From: an uncultured Lachnospiraceae bacterium
Lineage (GTDB): Bacteria > Bacillota > Clostridia > Lachnospirales > Lachnospiraceae
Assembly: GCA_945949045.1 (NCBI GenBank)
Contig: CAMFDG010000011.1
Location: 1-57,104 of the forward strand
DNA: 57,104 nucleotides
Direction: 5' to 3'
The notes beneath the pieces are model-generated. The model was not told where the DNA came from and did not search any database. It worked only from the letters and a program-made list of their open reading frames with translations. How positions within the stretch are numbered: the stretch's first letter is position 1; each line of letters starts with the position of its first letter. Made by a program: the position numbers and the translations under genes. This document shows positions 26,727-34,414 of the stretch, piece after piece.

Positions 26727-26990
26727 CTAATACAAAAGCTTTGTCTCTTCATCCGCAAGTTCAGCAAAAACCCTAGCGATGGCTGCAAACTCTACATCGT
26801 CCTCCACCATCTCGTAAAGTATTTCCTCATCCTGTGTACTGATTTCTTTTAATATATATGCTTCACTGTCCCCTTCCTCGTTGCCGTCAGAGACAAGTAA
26901 ATACGTAATCCCGTTGAGGACTGTCTGGTCCTCAACTGCAAATTCCACAGCCTCTCCGGTCTGTGGATCCATAAACTGAATCTTATCCAT
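26727..26990 (-). CDS. DUF1292 family protein (YrzB-like)
   Basis: An 87-residue acidic protein of the DUF1292 family. It has the typical pattern of a beta-strand hairpin (MDKIQFMDPQTGEAVEFAVEDQTVLNGITYLLVSD) followed by an acidic helix (EILYEMVEDDVEFAAIARVFAEL). Function is unknown. Its ATG directly follows the ruvX stop codon (TAA then ATG), so the two are translationally coupled. The trio ireB-ruvX-DUF1292 is conserved from Bacillus (yrzL-yrrK-yrzB) to Clostridia. RNase J follows on the same strand. Confidence 0.88.
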   Translation of the reverse strand: MDKIQFMDPQTGEAVEFAVEDQTVLNGITYLLVSDGNEEGDSEAYILKEISTQDEEILYEMVEDDVEFAAIARVFAELADEETKLLY

Positions 26991-27446
26991 TTAATCCAAT
27001 TCCCCTGTTCTTTTTTCCTCGGGATGGTTCGAAAGATAATCCAGATAGCCCTGCAGAATAAAAATGGCCGCAATTTCGTCCACAAATTCCCTGCGGTTCT
27101 CTCTCCGGATCCCCGTCTCCATCATGGCACGGTCCGCAGCGACTGTGGTCAGACGTTCATCCCACAGAATCACAGGAAGATGGCATCTCTTCTCCAACAT
27201 CTCCCTAAATTCCTTCGTCCTCTCACAGCGGTCGCCCTCCGTGTTATTCATATTCTTCGGATAGCCAAGTACGATGCGCTCTGCATGGTACTGCGCCACC
27301 AACTCTTCAATTCTCGCCAGTGTCTGTCTGAGCTTCGTCGGTGATTTTCTTCTGATAATCTCCACACCCTGGGCCGTAATCAAAAGCTCATCGCTGACCG
27401 CGACACCCACTGTCTTTGAACCGAAATCCAATCCTAAAATCCGCAT
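26991..27446 (-). CDS. ruvX: RuvX/YqgF pre-16S rRNA nuclease (Holliday junction resolvase-like fold)
   Basis: A 151-residue RNase H-fold nuclease now linked mainly to maturation of the 16S rRNA 5' end. The first strand [19 protein letters not shown] carries the catalytic Asp. Further motifs are [28 protein letters not shown] (second acidic residue) and [16 protein letters not shown] (third). The length is standard. It sits between ireB and the DUF1292 gene. The ribosome site before ATG 27446 is weak, which fits translation coupled to ireB 17 nt upstream. Confidence 0.94.
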   Translation of the reverse strand: MRILGLDFGSKTVGVAVSDELLITAQGVEIIRRKSPTKLRQTLARIEELVAQYHAERIVLGYPKNMNNTEGDRCERTKEFREMLEKRCHLPVILWDERLTTVAADRAMMETGIRRENRREFVDEIAAIFILQGYLDYLSNHPEEKRTGELD

Positions 27447-27463
27447 ATATGTCCCGTACCGGA

Positions 27464-27727
27464 TTATTCCCAGGAATTATTCTTAATATAAGCCCGCAGA
27501 ACCTCCTCTACCAGCTCGTCCCGCTCCACCTTCATGATCAGGCTTCTCGCATTATTGTGGCTGGTGATATAGGTCGGATCTCCGGACATAATGTATCCTA
27601 CGATCTGGTTCACCGGATTATATCCCTTCTCACTTAATGCACGGAATACAATCTCAAGAACATCCTTAACCTGTAACTCCGGCTCCTTCTGTACTGAAAA
27701 ATATTGTGTATTATTTAAGTTCTCCAT
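27464..27727 (-). CDS. ireB: IreB family regulatory phosphoprotein (DUF965/YrzL)
   Basis: An 87-residue small cytosolic protein. The conserved core [30 protein letters not shown] (about 35-64) is nearly invariant in the family. In Enterococcus IreB is phosphorylated on N-terminal Thr residues by the PASTA kinase IreK and affects cephalosporin resistance. Here the N-terminus [15 protein letters not shown] offers Thr7 as a possible site. It is the first gene after a good promoter and heads the ireB-ruvX-DUF1292-rnjA-mltG-like-trmR-trhP set. alaS, often upstream, is absent; mtaB is there instead. Confidence 0.93.
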   Translation of the reverse strand: MENLNNTQYFSVQKEPELQVKDVLEIVFRALSEKGYNPVNQIVGYIMSGDPTYITSHNNARSLIMKVERDELVEEVLRAYIKNNSWE

Positions 27728-27775
27728 GTCTTACGTCCCTGCTTTTGCTTAATCTATCAAGCGCTGTTACTATAT

Positions 27776-27804
27776 ATTGTAAACGAATTTCCAAAAAAAT
27801 ACAA
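27776..27804 (-). promoter_or_regulatory. Promoter of the ireB-ruvX-rnjA-trmR-trhP operon
   Basis: Minus-strand TTGTAT (27799-27804), 17 bp, TACAAT (27776-27781), ending two bases before the mtaB stop codon. Confidence 0.65.
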
Positions 27805-27805
27805 G

Positions 27806-29122
27806 CTATTGGATGCAATTCATGCAAAGTATCTCATCGTTTAACTTTCCTGTCACCTCTCCCCGGCACAGGCAGTTGTCCAATGCCCTCTCTGACTTTG
27901 TCACAAACCGCACATATTCCCGATTGTAGCCACTATAATACTCCTGTCCGTCCATCACAACCGGCTCCTCAAACAGAATCTCCTGGGTCCGTCCCACATA
28001 GTATTCCCGAAATTCCGCCGACATACTGTCCGCCAATGCCAGAAGCTGTGCACTTCTTTTCGTCTTAATCTCCTCCGGAATCTGCTGTTCCATTACAGCG
28101 GCTCTTGTTCCCTTTCGCACCGAGTATTTGAAAATATGCATTTCATAAAAATGAATCCGCTGCAAAAACTCCCTGGTCTGTGCAAATTCCTCTTCGGTCT
28201 CCCCCGGAAAGCCCACAATGACATCCGTGGTAATAGCCGGATGTGTAAAGTATCTTCGCAAAAGCTCGCAGGACCTCTCATAATCCTTCGTCGTATACTT
28301 TCGATTCATGCGCTTTAAGGTTTCGTCACATCCGCTCTGCAGAGACAGGTGAAAGTGAGGACAGACCTTGGGGAGCTCTGAAAGTGCCTTCGCAAAATCC
28401 TCCGTCACCACCCGGGGCTCCAGGGAGCCCAGACGAATCCTCTCAATCCCCTCCACCGGATGTACCAGCCGGATCAGCTCCAGAAGATTTCCCCCAAACT
28501 CCATGCCATAGGAGCTTAAATGTATGCCCGTAAGCACAATCTCCTTGCAGCCGCTCTGTGCCAGAGTCTGCACCTGTCTTAAGACATTTTCCGGCTTACA
28601 GCTTCTCACACGGCCTCTCGCATAGGGAATGATACAGTAGCTGCAGAACTGGTTACATCCGTCCTGCACCTTAAGAAAGGCACGTGTATGCTCCCTTGTC
28701 TGGGAGAGAGGAAGTTCCTCGTAGGCCTGCGGCTGTCCATTGATGTCCGAAACAGCCTCCTGCTTTTCCTCACCTTTTTTCGCAAAAAATGCATCTAATT
28801 TATCGATCAGCTGCGCTTTCTGGTTATTTCCGATCAGAATATCAATGGCGCTGTCCTCCTTTGCCTCCGCCTCGCTGGTCTGGACATAGCAGCCTGCCGC
28901 CACCACCGCCGCATCGGGATTCAGTTTTTTTGCCCGATGCAGCATCTGACGGGATTTGCGGTCCGCCATATTGGTAACGGAACAGGTATTGATCACATAG
29001 ACATCCGCCTTCTGGGAGAAGGGAACGATCTCGTAACCTGCTTCCTCAAGCATCTGCTGCATGGCCTCTGTCTCAAAGGCATTTACTTTACACCCTAAAT
29101 TGTGGAGTGCCGCTTTTTTCAT
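27806..29122 (-). CDS. mtaB: tRNA t6A37 methylthiotransferase MtaB
   Basis: A radical-SAM enzyme that adds a methylthio group to t6A37, giving ms2t6A in tRNAs reading ANN codons. The 438 residues have the UPF0004 domain start KKAALHNLGCKVNAFETEAM with its three Cys ligands (GCKVN, NTCSVT, AAGCYVQ). The radical-SAM triad is in VQDGCNQFCSYCIIPYARG (near 146-164), and a C-terminal TRAM domain covers about 370-430. The GCKVNAFET signature separates MtaB from MiaB and RimO. ATG 29122 has GGAATGAAAGAG upstream. It is divergent from the HPr-like gene. Confidence 0.95.
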   Translation of the reverse strand: MKKAALHNLGCKVNAFETEAMQQMLEEAGYEIVPFSQKADVYVINTCSVTNMADRKSRQMLHRAKKLNPDAAVVAAGCYVQTSEAEAKEDSAIDILIGNNQKAQLIDKLDAFFAKKGEEKQEAVSDINGQPQAYEELPLSQTREHTRAFLKVQDGCNQFCSYCIIPYARGRVRSCKPENVLRQVQTLAQSGCKEIVLTGIHLSSYGMEFGGNLLELIRLVHPVEGIERIRLGSLEPRVVTEDFAKALSELPKVCPHFHLSLQSGCDETLKRMNRKYTTKDYERSCELLRRYFTHPAITTDVIVGFPGETEEEFAQTREFLQRIHFYEMHIFKYSVRKGTRAAVMEQQIPEEIKTKRSAQLLALADSMSAEFREYYVGRTQEILFEEPVVMDGQEYYSGYNREYVRFVTKSERALDNCLCRGEVTGKLNDEILCMNCIQ

Positions 29123-29144
29123 TTCTCTTTCATTCCTTTTTTTG

Positions 29145-29173
29145 TTGACTTTTCAGAAAAAAAACATTACTAT
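29145..29173 (+). promoter_or_regulatory. Promoter of the HPr-like gene
   Basis: TTGACT (29145-29150), 17-bp A-rich spacer, TACTAT (29168-29173), about 34 nt before the ribosome site. Confidence 0.65.
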
Positions 29174-29213
29174 CTATATGAAAACAGTTTTTTAGTAAGG
29201 AGGTTTTCTATTT

Positions 29214-29447
29214 ATGAAAACAGTACAGATTTCATTAAATTCCATCGGAAAAGTAAAATCATTCGTCAATGCAATTTCTCAGTTTGAATATGACTTTGAC
29301 TTAATCTCAGGCAGATATGTCATCGATGCCAAATCCATTATGGGAATTTTTAGTCTGGATTTGTCCAAGCCTATTGAGCTCGCTATACATACCGAGAACA
29401 ATCTCGATGAGATTATGGAAGCATTAAAGCCTTATGTCATTGAGTAA
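29214..29447 (+). CDS. HPr-like protein lacking the phosphorylatable histidine (Crh-like)
   Basis: A 77-residue HPr-fold protein. The segment YVIDAKSIMGIFSLDLSKPIEL (about 42-63) matches the HPr Ser46 region (KSIMG), which HPr kinase phosphorylates. The N-terminal GLHARPA motif with catalytic His15 is replaced by NSIGKVKSFV. It therefore cannot pass phosphate in the sugar PTS. In Bacillus the His-less paralogue Crh keeps Ser46 and acts only as a CcpA co-regulator; a similar role is inference here. ATG 29214 is preceded by AAGGAGG. The gene stands alone between its promoter and terminator, which suits a regulator made in stoichiometric amount. Confidence 0.82.
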   Translation: MKTVQISLNSIGKVKSFVNAISQFEYDFDLISGRYVIDAKSIMGIFSLDLSKPIELAIHTENNLDEIMEALKPYVIE

Positions 29448-29468
29448 TACCTAAAGCTGCATTGCAGG

Positions 29469-29494
29469 AAGTCCCCTTTCGGGGACTTTTTTTT
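29469..29494 (+). terminator. Terminator of the HPr-like gene
   Basis: Stem AAGTCCCC (29469-29476) / GGGGACTT (29481-29488), loop TTTC, followed by T-run to 29494. It ends the plus-strand transcript. For thiI, arriving from the right, the hairpin has no T-run. Confidence 0.92.
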
Positions 29495-29518
29495 ACTTTA
29501 TCGGGAAATTCCGGTTGA

Positions 29519-30703
29519 CTATTCCGCCTCCACGATCATCGTCTCCGTATTCTCAATCGCCTTCTGCACCAGCGCCTCCATCTCCTCCCCAAGCCTTTGC
29601 TCAGATTTCACAATATGCTTTAAGTTTGGCTTTGTCACCGGATGCTTGGCAACAAAAATCGTACAGCAGTCCTCATAAGGCAGAATGGAGGTCTCATAGG
29701 TATCAATCTTTTCTGCGATGGTGACGATATCCTGCTTGTCCATGGCAATAAGCGGCCGGTATACCGGCATATGGCAGACTTCGTTGGTCACAGCCAGAGA
29801 CTGCATCGTCTGGCTGGCCACCTGACCGATGCTTTCTCCCGTGATCAGACCCAGACACTTTCCCTCATTTGCAAAATGCTCTGCAATTTTCATCATATAA
29901 CGGCGCATGATGATGGTCAGGTCCTCATGAGGACATTTCTCGTAGATATGAAGCTGGACATCCGTAAAATTCACAACGTGCAGCTTAATGGCTCCCGCAT
30001 ACTCCGCCACCTTCTTCGCCAGGTCAATGACCTTCTGTTTTGCCCGCTCGCTGGTGTAAGGCGGTGCGTGAAAATAGGTGGCCTCGATGGTCACTCCCCT
30101 CTTGGCGATCATATAGCCCGCTACCGGACTGTCAATTCCGCCGGAAAGTAAAAGCATGGCTTTCCCGGCAGTTCCAAGAGGCATCCCTCCCGGTCCGGGA
30201 ATTTCGGTGGAATAGATATTGATCATCGGACGAATCTCGATATGAATCATCACCTGTGGATGATGAACATCCACTTTTGTCTCCGGAAAAGCCTCCAGAA
30301 TCTTCTCTCCCACAGCAGCATTGATTTCCATAGAAGTCATAGGGTAATTTTTTCTGGCACGCCTTGCATCCACCTTAAAGGTAAAGTGCTTGTCCGGATA
30401 TACCGTATCCACATAGGATACCACCTCCCGGGCCAGACTTTCAAAGCCTTCATCTTCTACCAGAACCACCGGACAGATTCCCACAATGCCGAATACCTTC
30501 TGAAGAGCAGCGACCGTTTCATCGTAATCATATTCCCCCTCGGTCTCCACATAGATTCTTCCATTTTCCTTGCGGACGTGGAAGGTGCCCTCCACCTTCT
30601 CTAAGTGTTCGGAAATATTGCGCACCAGCGCATCCTCAAACAGATACCGGTTCTTTCCCTTGATTGCAATTTCTGCATATTTGATCAAAAAAGCTTTATA
30701 CAT
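29519..30703 (-). CDS. thiI: tRNA 4-thiouridine synthase ThiI (no rhodanese domain)
   Basis: Adenylates U8 of tRNA and inserts sulfur to form 4-thiouridine. The 394 residues include a ferredoxin-like/THUMP N-terminal part (about 1-165, KYAEIAIKGKNR) and the PP-loop ATP pyrophosphatase motif LLSGGIDSPVAG (near 184-195). GESIGQVASQTMQSL follows. The C-terminal rhodanese domain of the E. coli enzyme is missing, as in Bacillus, where a dedicated cysteine desulfurase supplies sulfur directly. Such a desulfurase gene lies 24 nt upstream. ATG 30703 has GGGGAGAATACA before it. Confidence 0.95.
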   Translation of the reverse strand: MYKAFLIKYAEIAIKGKNRYLFEDALVRNISEHLEKVEGTFHVRKENGRIYVETEGEYDYDETVAALQKVFGIVGICPVVLVEDEGFESLAREVVSYVDTVYPDKHFTFKVDARRARKNYPMTSMEINAAVGEKILEAFPETKVDVHHPQVMIHIEIRPMINIYSTEIPGPGGMPLGTAGKAMLLLSGGIDSPVAGYMIAKRGVTIEATYFHAPPYTSERAKQKVIDLAKKVAEYAGAIKLHVVNFTDVQLHIYEKCPHEDLTIIMRRYMMKIAEHFANEGKCLGLITGESIGQVASQTMQSLAVTNEVCHMPVYRPLIAMDKQDIVTIAEKIDTYETSILPYEDCCTIFVAKHPVTKPNLKHIVKSEQRLGEEMEALVQKAIENTETMIVEAE

Positions 30704-30726
30704 TGTATTCTCCCCTATCTGAACAA

Positions 30727-31881
30727 TCAGTGTCTTGTATATTTCTGCAGCATTGGAATGATCGTTCTCATCTGTTCCAATGCATAATCAATTTCATCCA
30801 TGGTGTTTTCCGCGCAGAAGCTGAACCGGACTGTGGAATCCAAAAGTGACCGGGCCAGACCGATGGCCTTTAATGTCCTGCTGACTGCAGGCTTATTAGA
30901 GGAACATGCGCTGCCCGCAGACACATAGACCTGCTTTTCCTCCAGGGCGTGTAACAGCACCTCTGCCCGCACCCCCTCCACACTTACGCTTACGATGTGG
31001 GGCGCATTGGTCCTGTCCTTATGGCCGTTGACCGATACTCCCGGAATTTTTTCTGCCTCTGTGATAAAATGCTCCCGCAGTTCATACATATGAGTGATTT
31101 TTCCGTCAAAGCCGGTATAGATCTCCTCTGCCGCCACGCCAAGTCCTGCGATAGCCGGTACGTTTTCTGTCCCGGAGCGCATGCCTTTCTGCTGACCGCC
31201 TCCGTTTATGATCGGAAGAAGCTTGGTTTTTTCCCGGATATACAGAAAGCCACTGCCCTTCGGCCCGTGAATCTTGTGTCCGCTGACCGACAACAGATCA
31301 ACATTCATTTTTTTCGGATTGATCTGCATTTTTCCATAGGCCTGAATGGCATCCACGTGAAAAAGAGTTTTGGGATTCATCTGTTTCACCAGGGCCCCGG
31401 CCTCAGAAACAGGCTCCACGGCACCGATCTCGTTGTTTATCTGCATCAGGGACACGAGAATGGTATCGGGGCGGATCGCCTGCTTCAAATCCTCCAGAGA
31501 AATCACACCATATGCATCCACCGGAAGACAGGTCACTTCAAATCCATTCTCCTCCAGATAGGCCATGACCGCCGAGACCGATGGATGCTCGATTGACGAA
31601 GTAATGATGTGTTTTCCGGCCCTTTGATTTGCCCTGGCCGCACCCACGATGGCCAGGTTATTGGATTCCGTACCACCTGAGGTAAAGCAGATCTCCTTCT
31701 CCTGTACCTTCAGGGTCTTTGCAATTTTCTTCGCCGCATCCGTTATATAGTCTTCCGCAACAACTCCCTTGTGATGCATGGAGGAAGGATTGCCGTAGTC
31801 CTCCGTCAAAAGCTTCATCATAAGTGCTGCCGCCTTGCTGCTGCAGCGGGTCGTAGCTGAATTGTCCAGATATGCTTCCAT
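30727..31881 (-). CDS. Cysteine desulfurase (NifS/NifZ-like) paired with ThiI
   Basis: A PLP enzyme that takes sulfur from cysteine as an enzyme persulfide. The 384 residues begin MEAYLDNSATTRCS. The PLP-binding Lys lies in SVSGHKIHGPKGSGFLY (near 200), and the active-site Cys in VSAGSACSSNKPAVSRTLKA (near 325). The tight link to a rhodanese-less thiI suggests it is the sulfur donor for s4U, like Bacillus NifZ, rather than the general IscS/SufS. I choose ATG 31881: AGGAG lies 5 nt before it, whereas for the adjacent ATG 31884 the gap would be only 2 nt. Confidence 0.93.
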   Translation of the reverse strand: MEAYLDNSATTRCSSKAAALMMKLLTEDYGNPSSMHHKGVVAEDYITDAAKKIAKTLKVQEKEICFTSGGTESNNLAIVGAARANQRAGKHIITSSIEHPSVSAVMAYLEENGFEVTCLPVDAYGVISLEDLKQAIRPDTILVSLMQINNEIGAVEPVSEAGALVKQMNPKTLFHVDAIQAYGKMQINPKKMNVDLLSVSGHKIHGPKGSGFLYIREKTKLLPIINGGGQQKGMRSGTENVPAIAGLGVAAEEIYTGFDGKITHMYELREHFITEAEKIPGVSVNGHKDRTNAPHIVSVSVEGVRAEVLLHALEEKQVYVSAGSACSSNKPAVSRTLKAIGLARSLLDSTVRFSFCAENTMDEIDYALEQMRTIIPMLQKYTRH

Positions 31882-31906
31882 CATAACTCCTTTTCATAGC
31901 CAGATT

Positions 31907-32647
31907 CTAAACATCAAGCTGATAAATCAACATCGCAAGAGTTGCCAGCCCCGCGGTCTCTGTACGAAGAATCCTCCTGCCCAGAGAGATGCGGTGCATA
32001 TTTTTATAACCATCCACACCAGCAATCTCCTCCTCGGAAAATCCTCCCTCCGGGCCGATCATTACGCCGATGGAGGCCCCGGAGGGAATGGAAGAAATAT
32101 GTTCCCGGGTAGCGGCAAGGCCCCTCTCATTCTCGTAAGGAACCAGGGTAATATCAAGTTCAGACGCCAGACGCAAAGCTTCCTTCCACGAAACCGGAGC
32201 CTGCACCGACGGAATTCTGGTTCGCTTGGACTGCTTTGCCGCACTCTCAGAAATGGCCTGCCAGCGTTTCAGCTTCGAAGCGGACTTTTTTTCATCCAGC
32301 TTCACTACACAGTTTTTCATGGCCACCGGGATGATTTCAGAAATACCAAGTTCCACGGCTTTCTGGATAATGAGTTCCATCTTGTCATTCTTGGGAAGAC
32401 CCTGAAACAGATATACTTTATGGGCAAATTCTGTTCCCAGCTCATCCTTTTCGTCAATGACAAGCTGCACCTCATCGGAAGTAATCTCTGTAATATGACA
32501 GAAATAGGAATGTTCATCTTCGTCACTGATCCTGACCCGTTCCCCTGGCTTCATGCGGAGCACTCTGCCCATATGGCCCGCGTCCTCACCCTTTACCACA
32601 ATGGTATTTCCCTGCACCTGCCCGTTTTTCACAAAAAACTGATACAT
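31907..32647 (-). CDS. rsmE: 16S rRNA m3U1498 methyltransferase RsmE
   Basis: A SPOUT-class methyltransferase for U1498 of 16S rRNA. The 246 residues start MYQFFVKNGQVQGNTIVVKGEDAGHMGRVLRMKPGE, the PUA-like N-terminal domain. They end in the knotted SAM site IGPEGGFSEEEI (about 190-201) and SLGRRILRTETAGLATLAMLIY. It lies 12 nt after prmA, the usual Firmicutes order dnaJ-prmA-rsmE, and before the desulfurase/thiI pair, so one transcript of four genes is likely. Confidence 0.96.
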   Translation of the reverse strand: MYQFFVKNGQVQGNTIVVKGEDAGHMGRVLRMKPGERVRISDEDEHSYFCHITEITSDEVQLVIDEKDELGTEFAHKVYLFQGLPKNDKMELIIQKAVELGISEIIPVAMKNCVVKLDEKKSASKLKRWQAISESAAKQSKRTRIPSVQAPVSWKEALRLASELDITLVPYENERGLAATREHISSIPSGASIGVMIGPEGGFSEEEIAGVDGYKNMHRISLGRRILRTETAGLATLAMLIYQLDV

Positions 32648-32659
32648 TCCAATCCCCTT

Positions 32660-33643
32660 TTACTGTTTCCTTGCTGTGATATTTACCCACTCACCCTGAT
32701 GGTTGATTTCCACAACGGTAAGACCAGCCGCCTCAATCGCTTCCTTTACCTCCTGCTCTTTGAAATCAATGATTCCGGAGGTGATAAAATAACCGCCCTT
32801 CTTCAGACGGTCCGGAATCACCGGCGCCATGGGAATGATCACGTCTGCTAAAATATTGGCCACAACGATGTCATACGCATTGCTGCCAACCCTTTTCTGA
32901 AGCTGCGTATCATCGATCAGATTTCCTACAAAAAAGGTGCCTAACGACGGATCAAGATGATTCACTTCCATATTATCTCTCGTAGAGGTCATGCAGTCCT
33001 CATCCAGATCTGTACCAACCACTTCTCCTGCACCAAGTTTTAAAGCAACAATTGAAAGAATGCCGCTGCCGCACCCCACATCCAGCACCTTCGGATGTTT
33101 CTCAAGCGGTGTATAATCCGCGTTTCCCCGAATATATTTCAGGAGTTGGCGAATACATAACTGCGTGGTCTCATGCTTGCCGGTGCCAAAGGAAATTCCC
33201 GGGTCGATCTCGATCAGAAACTTATCCTTATCCTCTTCCTTTTGTTTCTCCCAGGTAGGCTTGATCAAAATATCCTCAATGGTAAAAGAGGAAAAGTATT
33301 TTTTCCAGTTGTTGATCCAATCCAGATCCTCTGTCTCGGAAGAGGTAATAACGCCACTTCCTACCTCAACCATACTGCGAAGCTGCTCAAGTTTGGTCTT
33401 GACCTTCTTTAACAGTTCCGTCTGGTCGCTTCCGTCCTCCTCCACATAAAAACTGACATAGCTTTTGCCCTCATCCGGCGGAAGCTCCGGAAGGAAATCA
33501 ATAAACATACTTGCCTGATCCTCTTTGGTCAGCGGTACGTTGTCCTCGATTTCAATTCCCTCTATTCCAAGTTCCATCAACATGGAACTCATATAATCCT
33601 CTGCTGCGGTAGTTGTCTCAATCGTATATTTTTTCCACTTCAT
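32660..33643 (-). CDS. prmA: Ribosomal protein L11 methyltransferase
   Basis: Trimethylates L11 of the large ribosomal subunit with SAM. The 327 residues begin MKWKKYTIETTTAAEDYMSSML. The substrate domain is followed by the PrmA signature DPGISFGTGKHETTQLCI (about 155-172) and the SAM motif VLDVGCGSGILSIVALKLGA (about 192-211). VANILADVIIPM, the catalytic NxxA-type segment, follows. The start at ATG 33643 has AAAGGAACCG upstream; earlier Met codons in the same frame lack a ribosome site. It heads the prmA-rsmE-desulfurase-thiI transcript. Confidence 0.96.
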   Translation of the reverse strand: MKWKKYTIETTTAAEDYMSSMLMELGIEGIEIEDNVPLTKEDQASMFIDFLPELPPDEGKSYVSFYVEEDGSDQTELLKKVKTKLEQLRSMVEVGSGVITSSETEDLDWINNWKKYFSSFTIEDILIKPTWEKQKEEDKDKFLIEIDPGISFGTGKHETTQLCIRQLLKYIRGNADYTPLEKHPKVLDVGCGSGILSIVALKLGAGEVVGTDLDEDCMTSTRDNMEVNHLDPSLGTFFVGNLIDDTQLQKRVGSNAYDIVVANILADVIIPMAPVIPDRLKKGGYFITSGIIDFKEQEVKEAIEAAGLTVVEINHQGEWVNITARKQ

Positions 33644-33705
33644 AACGGTTCCTTTCATGCACACACAAATAATTGACATCTGTCGGTGTACGCATACCAT
33701 GTGTT

Positions 33706-33734
33706 ATCATACCTTATTTCCCATAAAAACGCAA
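33706..33734 (-). promoter_or_regulatory. Promoter of prmA-rsmE-cysteine desulfurase-thiI
   Basis: Minus-strand TTGCGT (33729-33734), 17 bp, TATGAT (33706-33711), directly after the terminator of the J-domain gene. Confidence 0.6.
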
Positions 33735-33750
33735 GATTTCCATAATCACC

Positions 33751-33775
33751 AAAAAGGAAGGGCCAACGCCCTTCC
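33751..33775 (-). terminator. Terminator of the J-domain gene
   Basis: Minus-strand stem GGAAGGGC / GCCCTTCC (33768-33775 with 33756-33763), loop GTTG, followed by T5. Confidence 0.9.
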
Positions 33776-33786
33776 CTGTCACTTCG

Positions 33787-34230
33787 CTAAATCTTATACA
33801 TCGCGCAAAGCTTATTATATTCACTGTTAATTTCCTGAACGGTGTCCTTATCGCCATCCAGATTGTCCGGATGGTAGATTTTGATCAAATCCTTGTAGCG
33901 TTTCTTGATGGACTGCTTGCTGGCAACTCCGGAGAAGAACATATCTCCCTTCACCACGTTGCTCTCAGAGGATGCTTTCTGTGCATTCGCCTCTCTGAAA
34001 TTGTATTCACTGACCTTCTGGTAAAAGGCTTTCTGCTTCTTGACCTGCTCCTTTTCTGTGGCAAGCTTTAACAGCTCCTCCTCCAGTATCTTGAACTTCA
34101 TGTCAAACAGCTTCTGCTGCTGCTCCAGACGCCGGTCTTCAATTTCTACTCTTCGGTTAAAATCACGCCGTTCCTGCTCCAGCATACGACGCTCTTCTTC
34201 CAATGCTCTGCGTTCACTCTCAAGCGCCAT
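33787..34230 (-). CDS. Coiled-coil protein with C-terminal J domain
   Basis: A 147-residue protein. Residues 1-80 are almost entirely charged heptads (EERRMLEQERRDFNRRVEIEDRR), predicted to form one long coiled coil. Residues about 95-147 look like a J domain, with helix II SIKKRYKDLIKIYHPDNLDGD containing the HPD tripeptide and helix III following. J domains normally stand at the N-terminus, so this is a reversed layout. It lies downstream of dnaJ and before prmA and presumably recruits DnaK to whatever the coiled coil binds. Start ATG 34230 has GGAGG 10 nt before; the Met at 34239 would leave one base of spacing. The 184-bp gap to dnaJ holds no clear promoter. Confidence 0.82.
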   Translation of the reverse strand: MALESERRALEEERRMLEQERRDFNRRVEIEDRRLEQQQKLFDMKFKILEEELLKLATEKEQVKKQKAFYQKVSEYNFREANAQKASSESNVVKGDMFFSGVASKQSIKKRYKDLIKIYHPDNLDGDKDTVQEINSEYNKLCAMYKI

Positions 34231-34414
34231 AGCACCCATTCCTCCGCATCCGTATCACGCTGACACTGCTCCATATCCGGCATCACTGGTTTCATTCCGT
34301 TTCCGAAAGGTTCCGAATCGTAACCTTTATACTAAATATAGAGCTAAAATCTATACATCCAGCATCATCATACAATATTTTGATACAGAAATCCATAGGC
34401 GTTTTGCACTAAAA

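Noticed and set aside
31835-32851. 338-codon plus-strand open frame opposite rsmE
   Set aside because: Antisense shadow of rsmE and flanks, with no start signals.
34240-34345. Possible extra short frame upstream of and overlapping the J-domain gene (starting MKPVMPDMEQ)
   Set aside because: The ribosome site is weak and the frame runs into the strongly supported J-domain gene in another register; probably chance.
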